Shown: positions 44,272 through 52,822, counted from the stretch's first letter. The stretch is DNA of 59,804 nt from Actinomycetes bacterium (GCA_021787035.1 JAJYMM010000191.1:1-59804), one strand, 5' to 3'. The notes: generated by a model from the sequence alone, not told the origin. Numbers and translations are program-made.

Positions 44272-45615
44272 GTGGGCTCCGTCGGCCACGAAGGACGGCC
44301 TTGGCACGACACTCGTGGGTGGCTCGCGAGCCCGCGGGAGGGGGAGGTTGCCCCGTCGGCGAGCGGCAACGAAATAGCCGAAGAGTGCGAGGCTTTCCTC
44401 AGCGGGAGCTTTGCCGACTTGCAAGGTTCGAGGCACCAGCCTGTGGAGGCTTGGGCTTGGGTCAACCGCGTCGCGCACGCCGAGCCAGAAGAACTGCGCG
44501 TCCTTGCCAGCCGTCCGGCCATGTGGCGCGGCGGGGCCCTTCGCAAGGGTGGTTTCCGCACGAGGCGCTGGCGCCGGGCCGTTTCGGACATGGCGAGTGA
44601 TTTGCTCAGCATTGCAGAGGGAAAACCGAGGATGATAAAGCGCCTCCAGGGGCGCGCGCTGGTGCCTCTCGAGCTCGAGCTCGCCGCGAGGGGCAAGCGG
44701 TACCCCGTCACACCCGAGCTCCTCGTTGCCAAGGCGCGGGGCGCACTTTATAGGGGCAAGGCTCGCAGCTCTCCAGAGGTCTTGGCGGGCCCGGGCGGGT
44801 ACTTCGAGAGGGCAAGCGCTTACCCTTGGGCTTCGCCCGGGTGGAAAAGGGCTAGGAACGTGGTCCTAGCCACTCTTGCGGTAGTGGTGGTCGGAGGTCT
44901 GGTAGTGTTCGGCGCTACGAAAGGCGTCGTACCGCCGGCTTCGTCCTCTGTCTATAGGTACTACCTCTCCAGGCTCGACAGCTTGGACAACCGGTCCCTG
45001 CAAAATCCTGACGCTTTCACTTGGATAACCGGTGGCAAGGAAGCGCCGGGTTGGGAGGCGGGCCGGGACCTACCCACGTTCCTCTTGCCCTGGCAGGCGC
45101 AGGGCCCGGGCAGCTACATGGGCTGGCTGTTCGCCGGCGCACCGGGACCAGTCCTAAAGGGCGCAGCAGCCGAGCGGGCGGCGGCTGGGGTGCCCGCAGG
45201 CGCCAGCGTCGATGCGGTTGCCAATACGGTACGTTTTTCCCGCCCCACTGTCAGCTTTAAGGTCGCTGCTCTACCCGGGCACCGCCTCCGAGTGGCGGGC
45301 CTTTCGAGCCCGACCGTCATTGTGCCCTACGGCGCCGTCGTGCGTATGGACCTCGTGGTGGAAGATACGACGAGCGCTCATGGGTTGGCCGTGGTACATG
45401 CTGGGGCATCTCGTTCGTGGATGCCGATGGCCTCTACTGAAACCGCCTTTCCCGGAGCAGCGCTCTGGTTCCTCGGTGACGAGACGCTCAACGGTGCCCA
45501 TGAAGGCGTAGTCACCTTCAGGGCGGCGAAGCCGGGAACCTACCAGTACCTTGACCCCGTCCCGGGCGAGGCGAAGGCTGGCATGGCCGGCACGTTCGTC
45601 GTGTCGAAGCCCTGA
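44272..45615 (+). CDS. Membrane-anchored protein: novel N-terminal domain plus degenerate cupredoxin
   Basis: A 447-residue protein from GTG 44272, which is preceded by GGAGGAGG. Residues 34-160 match the hypothetical at 15728. A membrane helix spans about 196-215. A C-terminal cupredoxin-like domain occupies the last ~110 residues. The copper-site pattern C-x-x-x-H-x-x-x-x-M near the end is altered: in YLDPVPGEAKAGMAG the Cys is Asp and the His is Glu, while Met is kept. An upstream His (SAHGLAVVHAG) is present. Blue-copper chemistry is therefore unlikely, and a structural or other electron-transfer partner role is possible. The N-terminal domain would face the cytoplasm if the helix is a simple type II anchor. 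Confidence 0.72.
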   Translation: MGSVGHEGRPWHDTRGWLASPREGEVAPSASGNEIAEECEAFLSGSFADLQGSRHQPVEAWAWVNRVAHAEPEELRVLASRPAMWRGGALRKGGFRTRRWRRAVSDMASDLLSIAEGKPRMIKRLQGRALVPLELELAARGKRYPVTPELLVAKARGALYRGKARSSPEVLAGPGGYFERASAYPWASPGWKRARNVVLATLAVVVVGGLVVFGATKGVVPPASSSVYRYYLSRLDSLDNRSLQNPDAFTWITGGKEAPGWEAGRDLPTFLLPWQAQGPGSYMGWLFAGAPGPVLKGAAAERAAAGVPAGASVDAVANTVRFSRPTVSFKVAALPGHRLRVAGLSSPTVIVPYGAVVRMDLVVEDTTSAHGLAVVHAGASRSWMPMASTETAFPGAALWFLGDETLNGAHEGVVTFRAAKPGTYQYLDPVPGEAKAGMAGTFVVSKP

Positions 45616-45663
45616 AACCGCACTGTAAACCTGTCTTTGCTGCGCCCGTCCCCGCCGCGTGCC

Positions 45664-46527
45664 TCATTGGGTCGCGGCACGCGGGAGGGTGCTCGGGACG
45701 CGCCATTCAAGCCTTGTGCCCCGGCCGCCGCTGTCGCTATAGATCTGGAAGGTACCACCGAGCGCCTTCGCTCTGCCTGCCATGTTGGCGAGCCCGCTCC
45801 GGCGCGTGACCTCGCCAATGCCCGTGCCATTGTCAGAAATGGCGAGCAGGATTTCCTTCCCGGTGATCTCTAGGTCCACTTCGACCCGTGACGCATGGGC
45901 ATGGCGGGCCGTGTTGGAGAGAGCCTCTCGGGCGACCGCGAGAAGGTGGGAGGTAACTTGGGGGCTTGCGGCGCCGTCGACTTTGCCGCGGACGCTGACG
46001 CGAGGCTCGAACCCGAGTATCTCCGCCGCCTGCGACGTGATCGCGAGAAGCTGGGAGTGGAGCCCGGCAGGCTCTCTGCGCTCTATGGGTTCGGGAGGCT
46101 GGGTCAGGCCGAAGATCACTGAGCGGATTTCCTTTATCGTCGCGTCAAGCTCGTCGACGACGTTTTCGAGCCTCGCGCGAAGCGTCGGGCTGTCGGCCAG
46201 GCCGAGTGCGGCTTGCAGGTTTATGCCGCTTGCGAAGAGACGTTGGATAACACGGTCGTGAAGGTCCATCGCGACGCGGTCCCGTTCGGCAAGGATCTCT
46301 TGTGCGGTGCGAACTTCTGCCAGTTCCCCCTCCGCGAGACGGAGCCGCACCTCGGCCTCGCGCGCCTCTTCGAGCTCGCGGTGAAGTGCGATCAGCCCTT
46401 GGTTGGTATGCTCGAGCTCGGCCATGAGGCCCGCGACCTGCTCCATGGCCGCGTCAAGTTGAGCCTGTTTCTCGTGCAGTTCCGCCTCGAGCTGGCTCTG
46501 GTCGTCCTTCCTCGCCTGGTCGTCCAT
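45664..46527 (-). CDS. DevS/DosS-like histidine kinase (HisKA_3 type, no GAF domains)
   Basis: A 287-residue kinase. Residues 1-85 form a charged coiled coil (QSQLEAELHEKQAQLDAAMEQV). The phospho-acceptor segment is MDLHDRVIQRLFASGINLQ, almost the same as in mycobacterial DevS. The HATPase has AREALSNTARHAHA, DNGTGIG and GLANMAGRAKALGG. It lacks the GAF heme domains of DevS and has no membrane segment. ATG 46527 is chosen over 46563. It is the last gene of the stressosome operon, and no response regulator gene is adjacent. Confidence 0.82.
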   Translation of the reverse strand: MDDQARKDDQSQLEAELHEKQAQLDAAMEQVAGLMAELEHTNQGLIALHRELEEAREAEVRLRLAEGELAEVRTAQEILAERDRVAMDLHDRVIQRLFASGINLQAALGLADSPTLRARLENVVDELDATIKEIRSVIFGLTQPPEPIERREPAGLHSQLLAITSQAAEILGFEPRVSVRGKVDGAASPQVTSHLLAVAREALSNTARHAHASRVEVDLEITGKEILLAISDNGTGIGEVTRRSGLANMAGRAKALGGTFQIYSDSGGRGTRLEWRVPSTLPRAATQ

Positions 46528-46537
46528 TCTCGCGGCC

Positions 46538-47785
46538 CTAAGCACTTGTCCTTGCCGGGCCACTCAAAAGTGGGGGCTCCGTCTGGCCGGCGCCGGCCGC
46601 CTGGCCGGTCTCTCCCTGTATCGCAGGGATGTTGCCGGCGCCCACGTCGAGATGGTTGCTGGCCCTCAGGTCGCAGACGACGAGCACGGTCGCGTCGTCG
46701 TTGGGCCTCCCGTAATCCCGCTGCAAGACCGCCGCTATGACCGCTGGGTCGTGGGACAGGAGGCCAGGGTAGGCGAGGGGGTCCCAACTGCTGCGCAGCC
46801 CGTCCGAGGCGAGCACGAGGACCGCGCCGGGCGACCAGGGGTAGCTGTTTACGCGGGGCGACGGGGGCACGAGGCTCGTGCCAAGGATGCCGTCCCGGCC
46901 CAGCAGCCTCTGGCTCGTGCGATCATTTAACAGCATGCCGGAGATGTTGCCAATGGCCCCGTAGCGTAGCTCCCCCAGTTCGGGGTTGACCGAGCAGACG
47001 GCTAGGACCCCGCCACGAGTGGGCCGCATTGCCTCGTGTGCCCGGCGTACGAGCTCTTCCAAGTTGGCGGATGGGTCTGCCCCGAATGCCGACACGGCCG
47101 CAGCGGCTGCCAGGCCGGCCTCTCTCCCGTGCCCGAGGCCGTCTACTACTAGCACGGACACCAGGAGCGGCAGGGCCGATACGGCCCATCCATCACCAGA
47201 TATCCCGCCCTCCTCGATCGCGACGTTGACCGCGCCCCACCTGCACCACCCTGGTCGAGGTGGACCCTCCAGGAACCGTGCGAGGACTACGGTGCCGGCG
47301 GGTGCGCTACCGCCCCGAGTAGTGCTGTACAAGTCGAACACCGTTGCGGCGCGGCGAACCGCGCTCAGGCCGACCCCGAGGCCTTTGGTCGGGCGACGGC
47401 CTGGGTCACCGCCGTCTGGGTCACCGCCGTCTGGGTCACCGCCGTCTGGGTCACCGCCGTCTGGGTCACCGCGGGACGGGCTCGCGTGCGGGACCATCCC
47501 GAGGGTTCTCGCGCCGGGCGGCATGCCCGGCCCGCTATCGACGGCAAGGAGCTCCAGGCCCGCTACCAGTGGGCGGACAAGGACATAGCCGCCAGCGCCA
47601 TGGCGAAGGAGGTTCGTGCCGAGCTCGGTCGCTGCCAGGGCGGCGCGGGCGGCGCGCGTGCCCAGAGTGCGTGCAGCCACTTCGGCAACGCCTCGACGTA
47701 ACGCCCCGACGTCCTCGTCGGTGCTCACTACGAACTTGTCGTGCTGGGCGCCTACTGTCGGCCCGCTCGTGTTCAACGCCTCCAC
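46538..47785 (-). CDS. Fused anti-sigma-type HATPase and PP2C/SpoIIE phosphatase (RsbW/RsbX-like)
   Basis: A 415-residue protein. Residues 15-165 are an RsbW/RsbT-type HATPase (ATELGTNLLRHG, DSGPGMPPGA, KGLGVGLSAVRR). Residues 185-390 are a SpoIIE/PP2C phosphatase (SVLVVDGLGHGREAGLAA and a DDATVLVV finish with Asp ligands). An in-frame repeat of GGDPD lies within the ATP lid, encoded by 15-bp repeats. It resets stressosome phosphorylation in related systems. It overlaps the rsbT gene by 13 bp. Confidence 0.82.
   Translation of the reverse strand: MEALNTSGPTVGAQHDKFVVSTDEDVGALRRGVAEVAARTLGTRAARAALAATELGTNLLRHGAGGYVLVRPLVAGLELLAVDSGPGMPPGARTLGMVPHASPSRGDPDGGDPDGGDPDGGDPDGGDPGRRPTKGLGVGLSAVRRAATVFDLYSTTRGGSAPAGTVVLARFLEGPPRPGWCRWGAVNVAIEEGGISGDGWAVSALPLLVSVLVVDGLGHGREAGLAAAAAVSAFGADPSANLEELVRRAHEAMRPTRGGVLAVCSVNPELGELRYGAIGNISGMLLNDRTSQRLLGRDGILGTSLVPPSPRVNSYPWSPGAVLVLASDGLRSSWDPLAYPGLLSHDPAVIAAVLQRDYGRPNDDATVLVVCDLRASNHLDVGAGNIPAIQGETGQAAGAGQTEPPLLSGPARTSA
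47401..47470. repeat. 15-bp tandem repeat in the HATPase-phosphatase gene
   Basis: About four and a half copies of CTGGGTCACCGCCGT, encoding GGDPD units in the ATP-lid loop. Confidence 0.92.
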
Positions 47786-48210
47786 TTCACGATCGTGACC
47801 CTTGTCCCAGAACCCTTGGCCGACGTTATGGTGAGTTCGTCCACGAGGCGCTTGGAACCCGGGAGGCCAAGCCCCAGGCTGCCCCTGGTGGAGAACCCGT
47901 CGCGCATTGCGGCTTCCACGTCTTCTATCCCAGGCCCCTCGTCGCTGAAGGCCGCCCTCACCCCCTGGCGCTCACCGTCGCTCGCACGCTCGACCGTGAC
48001 CTCGCCCCGCGAGCCGGTCGCGTAAACCAGTATGTTTCGGGCTAGCTCGCTGCCGGCGGTGACTAGCTTGGTCTGGTCGACCAGCCCGAGGCCGGCTCTT
48101 ACGGCCTCAGCCCGAAGGAGCTGGCGCACATGGATGAGGTCGGCTTCGCTGTCGACCAAGGCGACGACGCGAGCCGGGGCAAGTTCAGAGCCGTCGGCTT
48201 TGATCGACAT
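47773..48210 (-). CDS. rsbT: RsbT-like serine kinase/anti-sigma regulatory factor
   Basis: A 145-residue HATPase of the RsbT type (TAGSELARNILVYATGSRG, SDEGPGIEDVEAAM and SLGLGLPGSKRLVDEL). It phosphorylates RsbS and RsbR in stressosomes. The ATG at 48210 overlaps the rsbS end by 26 bp. Its stop overlaps the next gene by 13 bp, showing tight coupling. Confidence 0.88.
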   Translation of the reverse strand: MSIKADGSELAPARVVALVDSEADLIHVRQLLRAEAVRAGLGLVDQTKLVTAGSELARNILVYATGSRGEVTVERASDGERQGVRAAFSDEGPGIEDVEAAMRDGFSTRGSLGLGLPGSKRLVDELTITSAKGSGTRVTIVKWRR

Positions 48211-48592
48211 CGGCTCGTCGTAGCCGCCGCAGGAGGACCATGCCTTGTTCGGCGTTGAGTGCAGTGTCGAGGTGCCCCATCGGAACGCCCATTTCGACGA
48301 GGGTTATCGCGACCGCCGGCTGGATCCCGACAACCACGGCCTCGGAGCCGAGGAGCCGCACCATCGCAACGATCCGGGCGATTACTCGGGCGATGAACGA
48401 GTCGACTATGGAAAGGCCGCTTACGTCGAGAAGGACCCCCGTGGCGTGGGTTCGAGCAACTTCGGCCGTGAGCTGGCTTTCCACCTGCAACACGGTCGTG
48501 TCGTCGATCTCGCCTTGGAGCGCCACGAGGAGCGTCGCGCCGATCCGCATTATCGGGACAACCCCCGCGGGCCTCGCCTCGATGTCGCTCAC
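48185..48592 (-). CDS. rsbS: RsbS-like STAS-domain stressosome scaffold
   Basis: A 135-residue single STAS domain (IMRIGATLLVALQGEIDD and LLDVSGLSIVDSFIARVI), with the phosphorylatable Ser in the usual D-x-S-G loop. It would co-assemble with RsbR into the core and sequester RsbT until stress. It lies 82 bp after the rsbR-like gene. Confidence 0.88.
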   Translation of the reverse strand: MSDIEARPAGVVPIMRIGATLLVALQGEIDDTTVLQVESQLTAEVARTHATGVLLDVSGLSIVDSFIARVIARIVAMVRLLGSEAVVVGIQPAVAITLVEMGVPMGHLDTALNAEQGMVLLRRLRRADVDQSRRL

Positions 48593-48674
48593 GGCGCCTC
48601 TCCCGTTGGGGCCCTCCCGGTGCTTGCCTGAGGCTCATCGGGCAAACTCGGGCTCATCAGGGTATGCAGGGACA

Positions 48675-49616
48675 CTAGGGCTCCTCGGTTCCGGTCTGCA
48701 ACGGGCCGCCGAAGCTGCTCATGGTGGCGGCCGCCGAACCGGCCCGCTCGCGCAGGGTCCGCAATGCGAGTTGCAGGGCATCGCGCAGGGTGTTCCGGCT
48801 CCTGAGCTGGCCGAAGTCAATGCCGAGGTGGACGATCGCCTGCGCCGTCTCGGGCCTCACCCCGCTCATGATGCTGAGCGCACCCATGAGGGTGGCTGCC
48901 TGCACCGTTTTCAGCAGGTGTTGGGCGACGAGTGTGTCGATCGTGGGAACTCCCGAGATGTCGAGGATCACGACCTCTGCCTGGGAGGTAGCGATCTTCT
49001 CGAGTAAGGCCTCGGTCAAGCGCGCGGCACGGTTGGAGTCGAGCGTGCCGATGATCGGCAGCACGAGAACTTTGTCCCAGACTTCGATGACCGGGGTCGA
49101 CAGTTCGAGAATCTCGTCGCGCTGGCGGCGGAGCTGCTCGAGCTGGCGCCGGCGCTCTGTCGCGTCGCGGATGGCGGCCGACACAACCAACCCATCTCTG
49201 GTCTGTACAGGGGACAGGCTGATCTCGACGGGGATCTCAGTACCGTCCCGGCGCATCGCGTAGAGCTCGAGCCCGGCGCCCATTGGCCTGGCCCTCGGTT
49301 CGGCGAAGTAGCCGCCGCGAAGCTCCGGGTGGTGCGCGCGGAAGTGTGGTGGCACGAGTGTCTCGACCAGCTGCCCGACCAGCTCTTCGCGCTGGTAGCC
49401 GAACATCTCCTCAACCTGGTGGTTGACGAGCCTGATCCTGCCGTCGGTACCGACAACGACCATTGCGTCGGGCGCTGATTCGACGAGGCCCCTAAACATG
49501 GCGAGCATCGTCTCGAGCTCTGGTAGCCGATCTGCACCGTCGTTGCCGTGGGCGTTGCCGTGGGCGTTGTCGTGGGCGTTGTCGTGGGCGTTGCCGTGGG
49601 TGTCCTCAGTGGCCAT
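48675..49616 (-). CDS. RsbR-like PAS-STAS stress sensor
   Basis: A 313-residue sensor. Residues 1-25 are a His/Asn-rich repeat (HGNAHDNAHDN) encoded by a 12-bp array. A PAS domain follows at about 38-150 (ESAPDAMVVVGTDGRIRLVNHQVEEMFGY). A linker coiled coil and a STAS domain (TQ--VVILDISGVPTIDTLVAQHLL) end it, with the Thr residues of RsbR in that loop. The His-rich N-terminus could bind metal. It is the first gene of the R-S-T-phosphatase-kinase operon. Confidence 0.86.
   Translation of the reverse strand: MATEDTHGNAHDNAHDNAHGNAHGNDGADRLPELETMLAMFRGLVESAPDAMVVVGTDGRIRLVNHQVEEMFGYQREELVGQLVETLVPPHFRAHHPELRGGYFAEPRARPMGAGLELYAMRRDGTEIPVEISLSPVQTRDGLVVSAAIRDATERRRQLEQLRRQRDEILELSTPVIEVWDKVLVLPIIGTLDSNRAARLTEALLEKIATSQAEVVILDISGVPTIDTLVAQHLLKTVQAATLMGALSIMSGVRPETAQAIVHLGIDFGQLRSRNTLRDALQLALRTLRERAGSAAATMSSFGGPLQTGTEEP
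49542..49601. repeat. 12-bp tandem repeat in the RsbR-like gene
   Basis: Five copies of GTTGCCGTGGGC or a one-base variant, encoding the HGNA/HDNA repeats at the N-terminus. Confidence 0.9.
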
Positions 49617-49672
49617 TCATAGACTTTCTCGTGAGGTGAGCCTAGGCCCAGTCTTCGGGGCACCTCAATGTG

Positions 49673-49803
49673 GGGGCCGCGCCTCGGTGGGCCGCACGGC
49701 TAGGGCCGCGCCCCTGTGGGCCGCACGGCTAGGGCCGCGCCCCTGTGGGCCGCACGGCTAGGGCCGCGCCCCTGTGGGCCGTACGGCCGGGGCCGCGCCT
49801 CGG
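49673..49803. repeat. 29-bp tandem repeat, about four copies, intergenic
   Basis: Units of GGGCCGCGCCCCTGTGGGCC plus GCACGGCTA repeat three times almost perfectly, with degenerate copies on each side. It is not a CRISPR because there are no spacers. It sits between the rsbR-like promoter and the truncated VIT1 gene, about where the missing half of VIT1 should be. Confidence 0.9.
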
Positions 49804-49856
49804 CCGCCTCCGCAAGTTGTTTCGTCGGTAGGGCCGGCGTAATGCGGCTGCCTTAA

Positions 49857-50384
49857 CCTCCAGGGCGAGATCGACCCGACCTGGGTGTACAGGGCTATGC
49901 AGGCCTCTATGAGCGCCAAGTCAAGACCGAAGCATCGGAACTGCGTGAAGTGCCTGACGAGGAACAAGAGGAGCTCGCGCTTATCTACGAGGCGAAAGGC
50001 CTCCCGAGGGCTGAAGCGGAGGAGGTGGCGAGACGCCTGATGGGGGACGAGCAGGCGGCGCTCGACGCCATGACGAGGGAAGAGCTGGGCCTGGACCCGG
50101 ACCAGCTCGGTGGGTCACCTAATGCGGCTGCAGGTTCGTCGTTCGTCCTCTTCGCGCTCGGTGCTGTCGTCCCGCTGGTCCCTTACCTGGCTGGCGCTGG
50201 CGGCTGGACGGCCGTATTGGCTGGCGTGGGTTGCGCGGCCGTCTCGCTCTTCGGGATAGGTGCGCTGATTACCTTGCTCACGGGGAGGAGCGCATGGTCC
50301 TCGGGGACGCGCCAGCTCGTTTTCGGGCTCGCTGCAGCCGGGGTGACCTTCGGCCTAGGGGCGCTTGCCAGCCTCGTGATCTGA
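49857..50384 (+). pseudogene. VIT1/CCC1-family iron/manganese transporter, N-terminal half missing
   Basis: The intact part from GTG 49950 gives 144 residues. It has a cytoplasmic segment EELALIYEAKGLPRAEAEEVARRLM and the C-terminal three-helix half ending SSFVLFALGAVVPLVPYL. In-frame codons upstream to the stop at 49854-49856 continue the family pattern (YERQVKTEASELREVPDEEQ). The N-terminal half with the first metal-binding helices is absent. A full VIT1 has about 230-260 residues. The gene therefore looks 5'-truncated and probably inactive. A 14-bp repeat array follows and a 29-bp array precedes it. Confidence 0.7.
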
Positions 50385-50497
50385 CCCTACCGGCCTGCCC
50401 CTGCCGGCCTGCCCCTGCCGGCCCGCCCCTACCGGCCCGCCCCTACCGGCCCGCCCCTACCGGCCCGCCCCTACCGGCCCGCCCCTGCCGCCGGCCC
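50385..50497. repeat. 14-bp tandem repeat, about eight copies, intergenic
   Basis: Copies of CCCCTACCGGCCCG or close variants follow directly after the VIT1 stop. The period is not a multiple of three. The remaining bases to the oxyR end show nothing else. Confidence 0.92.
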
Positions 50498-50547
50498 CGT
50501 AGATGACCTAGCCTTGCTCCGCAAGCGGCCGGGTGCGCCCCTTGTCG

Positions 50548-51486
50548 TCATTCCCCCTCCCGTGGCCGCACTGGCAGGGACGTGGCTCGCAGTGCACTTC
50601 GGAGCCTGTCCGCGATCTGTTCGTACTCGCCGGCTCGCGAAGTGCCCTCTCGGTACACCAGTCCAATTCGCCGGCCCGGAGCGGGTGGCCGGAACGTCGC
50701 TGTCGCCAGACCTCGGCGAACCTCGACCGAGGTAGCGCTCGCCGGCAAAAGCGTTGTCCCGAGGTTGGCGGCGACCAGCCGTGACAAGGTGGTGAGGGAG
50801 GTGGCCCGTGCCGGGTGATCGGTGGCCGCACCGACCTGACGGCAGAGGTCAAGTGCCTGGTCCCGCAAGCAGTGGCCCTCCTCGAGCAGGAGGAGCCGTA
50901 AGCGTCTGAGCACCGTCGGGTCGACGCGTGACTTGCCTGCCAACGGGTCGTTTTCGGCTACTAGTAATACGAAGTCCTCGTCGTATAGCGGTATCTCGCT
51001 GACTCCTGACCCGCCGCTCGGTAGGGCTAGGAGAAGTAGGTCCAAGTCCCCGGAACCCAGCTGGTCCAGCAAGTGAGCGGTCTGGTCCTCCTTCACGTCC
51101 GGGCGCAGTGACGGGAAGCGGCGCGCCAAGGTTCGAAGCACGAAAGGCAGCATGTAGGGGGCGACGGTCGGGATGACGCCGAGGCGGAGGGGGCCGCTGA
51201 AGGGCCCCCTATCATGCTCCGCCGCACTGACGAGCTTGTCGAGAGATAAGAGCACATCTCGGGCGTGGGCTACCACGGCATTGCCGGCGGCAGTCAGAGC
51301 CACCCGGCGGGTGCTGCGCTCGACCACGGGCACACCGAGGTTAGCCTCGAGCCCAGCGACAGCGGCCGAGACCGCCGGTTGGCTGACCGCGAGCCTGGCG
51401 GCGGCCTCCCTGAAGTTGAGCGTGTCGGCGAGCGCGACGAGCGCCTTCAGCTGGGCGACACTGGGTGGCCGGGGTCTCTCATCCAT
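50548..51486 (-). CDS. oxyR: OxyR-type LysR-family peroxide regulator
   Basis: A 312-residue LysR regulator. The N-terminal winged HTH has LADTLNFREAAARLAVSQPAVSAAVAGLE. The peroxide-sensing cysteines are retained as Cys206 and Cys215 in EEGHCLRDQALDLC, closely matching the E. coli OxyR redox pair. It is divergent from ahpCD and probably controls them. Confidence 0.92.
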   Translation of the reverse strand: MDERPRPPSVAQLKALVALADTLNFREAAARLAVSQPAVSAAVAGLEANLGVPVVERSTRRVALTAAGNAVVAHARDVLLSLDKLVSAAEHDRGPFSGPLRLGVIPTVAPYMLPFVLRTLARRFPSLRPDVKEDQTAHLLDQLGSGDLDLLLLALPSGGSGVSEIPLYDEDFVLLVAENDPLAGKSRVDPTVLRRLRLLLLEEGHCLRDQALDLCRQVGAATDHPARATSLTTLSRLVAANLGTTLLPASATSVEVRRGLATATFRPPAPGRRIGLVYREGTSRAGEYEQIADRLRSALRATSLPVRPREGE

Positions 51487-51602
51487 AAATGCTCTCTATC
51501 AAGATTATCTAACGAGCTTATATGTTGACTCGATTGGAACGGTCTCCAGTGGCTACTAGGTAGCGTGCCAGGGAAACCATTCGCAAGGAGGACTACTGCA
51601 CG
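51487..51602. promoter_or_regulatory. Divergent oxyR-ahpC promoter region
   Basis: A 116-bp stretch strikingly more AT-rich than its surroundings (around CTCTCTATCAAGATTATC and GCTTATATG). OxyR sites are commonly AT-rich ATAG-type elements, and CTATCAAGATTAT may be one. An AGGAGGA ribosome-binding site precedes ahpC. Confidence 0.5.
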
Positions 51603-52184
51603 ATGCTCACAGTTGGGGACCGCTTCCCAGAGTACGAACTGACCGCTCTTGTGCCCGGCAATCTCTCGCAGGTGCCTGCGAACTCGCCGGAAGACTACTT
51701 CACGACGATCACGCCGAAGTCCCACGACGGGAAATGGCGGGTCGTATTTTTCTGGCCCAAGGACTTCACCTTCGTGTGCCCGACAGAGATCGCCGAGTTC
51801 GGCCGCCAGGAGGGACAGTTCGCAGAGCGCGACGCGCAGGTCTTGGGCGTGTCGGTGGATAGCGAGTTCGTGCACTTCGCCTGGCGAAAGGAGCACGCTG
51901 ACCTGCGCGAGCTCCCGTTCCCGATGCTCTCGGACGTTCGTCGTGAGCTCTCCCTTGCTGCTGGCGTGCTTGGCGCCGACGGTGTCGCTCAGCGAGCGAC
52001 GTTCCTCGTGGACCCCAATGGCATCATCCAGTTCGTGATGGTCACGGCCGGCTCAGTCGGGCGCAATGTCTCTGAGGTCCTGCGTGTCCTCGACGCCCTT
52101 CAGACCGACGAGCTGTGCGCTTGCAACTGGCGGCCGGGTGAGGCCACCCTGGACGCTGCCGCGCTCATGGGGGTAGGGGCCTAG
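51603..52184 (+). CDS. ahpC: Alkyl hydroperoxide reductase AhpC (typical 2-Cys peroxiredoxin)
   Basis: A 193-residue peroxiredoxin that reduces peroxides. The peroxidatic Cys59 sits in FTFVCPTEI and the resolving cysteines are Cys172/Cys174 in ELCACNWRPGE, the actinobacterial AhpC pattern that works with AhpD. ATG at 51603 has a clear ribosome-binding site. ahpD follows after 3 bp. Confidence 0.95.
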   Translation: MLTVGDRFPEYELTALVPGNLSQVPANSPEDYFTTITPKSHDGKWRVVFFWPKDFTFVCPTEIAEFGRQEGQFAERDAQVLGVSVDSEFVHFAWRKEHADLRELPFPMLSDVRRELSLAAGVLGADGVAQRATFLVDPNGIIQFVMVTAGSVGRNVSEVLRVLDALQTDELCACNWRPGEATLDAAALMGVGA

Positions 52185-52187
52185 CTA

Positions 52188-52736
52188 GTGACGCTCGACA
52201 CCGTGAAGGAGGCTCTGCCCGCGTACGCACGGGACCTTAAGCTCAACCTGAGCGGCCTGGCGAACGCCTCACCGCTCACGGACCAACAATTGTGGGGCGC
52301 TGTTGTCGCTGCGGCATTCGCCTCACCCCCTGGGGCGGCGTGCGCTGAACTGGTGGAGGAAGGGCGCAGTCACCTCTCGGAGGGCGCCTTTACCGCGGCC
52401 AAAGCCGCGGCCGCCGTCATGGCCATGAACAACGTTTACTACCGCGCGAAGCACCTCCTTGAGGACGCCGGTGCCGGGGGGTACTCCGACATCCCGGCGC
52501 GCCTGCGGATGAACGTGATTGCGACTCGTGAGGGTGTCGGCAAGGCAGACTTCGAGCTTTGGTGCCTGGTGGCCTCGGCCGTCAATGGCTGCGGCTCGTG
52601 TTTGGCAGCACATGAAAGGGAACTGCGTTCTGCCGGCATGAGCCCCACTCAGATTCACGAGGGCCTTCGCGTTGCGGCAGTTGTCCACGCGGCCTGCGCG
52701 ACCTTGGCTGCCGAGGAGGCGCTTTCTCCTGCGTAA
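52188..52736 (+). CDS. ahpD: Alkyl hydroperoxidase AhpD
   Basis: A 182-residue carboxymuconolactone-decarboxylase-fold protein that reduces oxidised AhpC. Catalytic residues are Glu123, Cys135, Cys138 and His142 in FELWCLVASAVNGCGSC-LAAH. The GTG start follows ahpC closely, and an operon is clear. Confidence 0.94.
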   Translation: MTLDTVKEALPAYARDLKLNLSGLANASPLTDQQLWGAVVAAAFASPPGAACAELVEEGRSHLSEGAFTAAKAAAAVMAMNNVYYRAKHLLEDAGAGGYSDIPARLRMNVIATREGVGKADFELWCLVASAVNGCGSCLAAHERELRSAGMSPTQIHEGLRVAAVVHAACATLAAEEALSPA

Positions 52737-52822
52737 CGGCTAGTGGTCGTTTGGCGAAGCTTTGGGCAAGCAGATTGGCAACCTGGAGGTCCACGCGGCG
52801 AGCGAATGATAGAAACCCGCTA

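Noticed and set aside
49673-49803. Possible CRISPR array
   Set aside because: The 29-bp units are directly adjacent without spacers and no cas genes are present; it is a tandem repeat.
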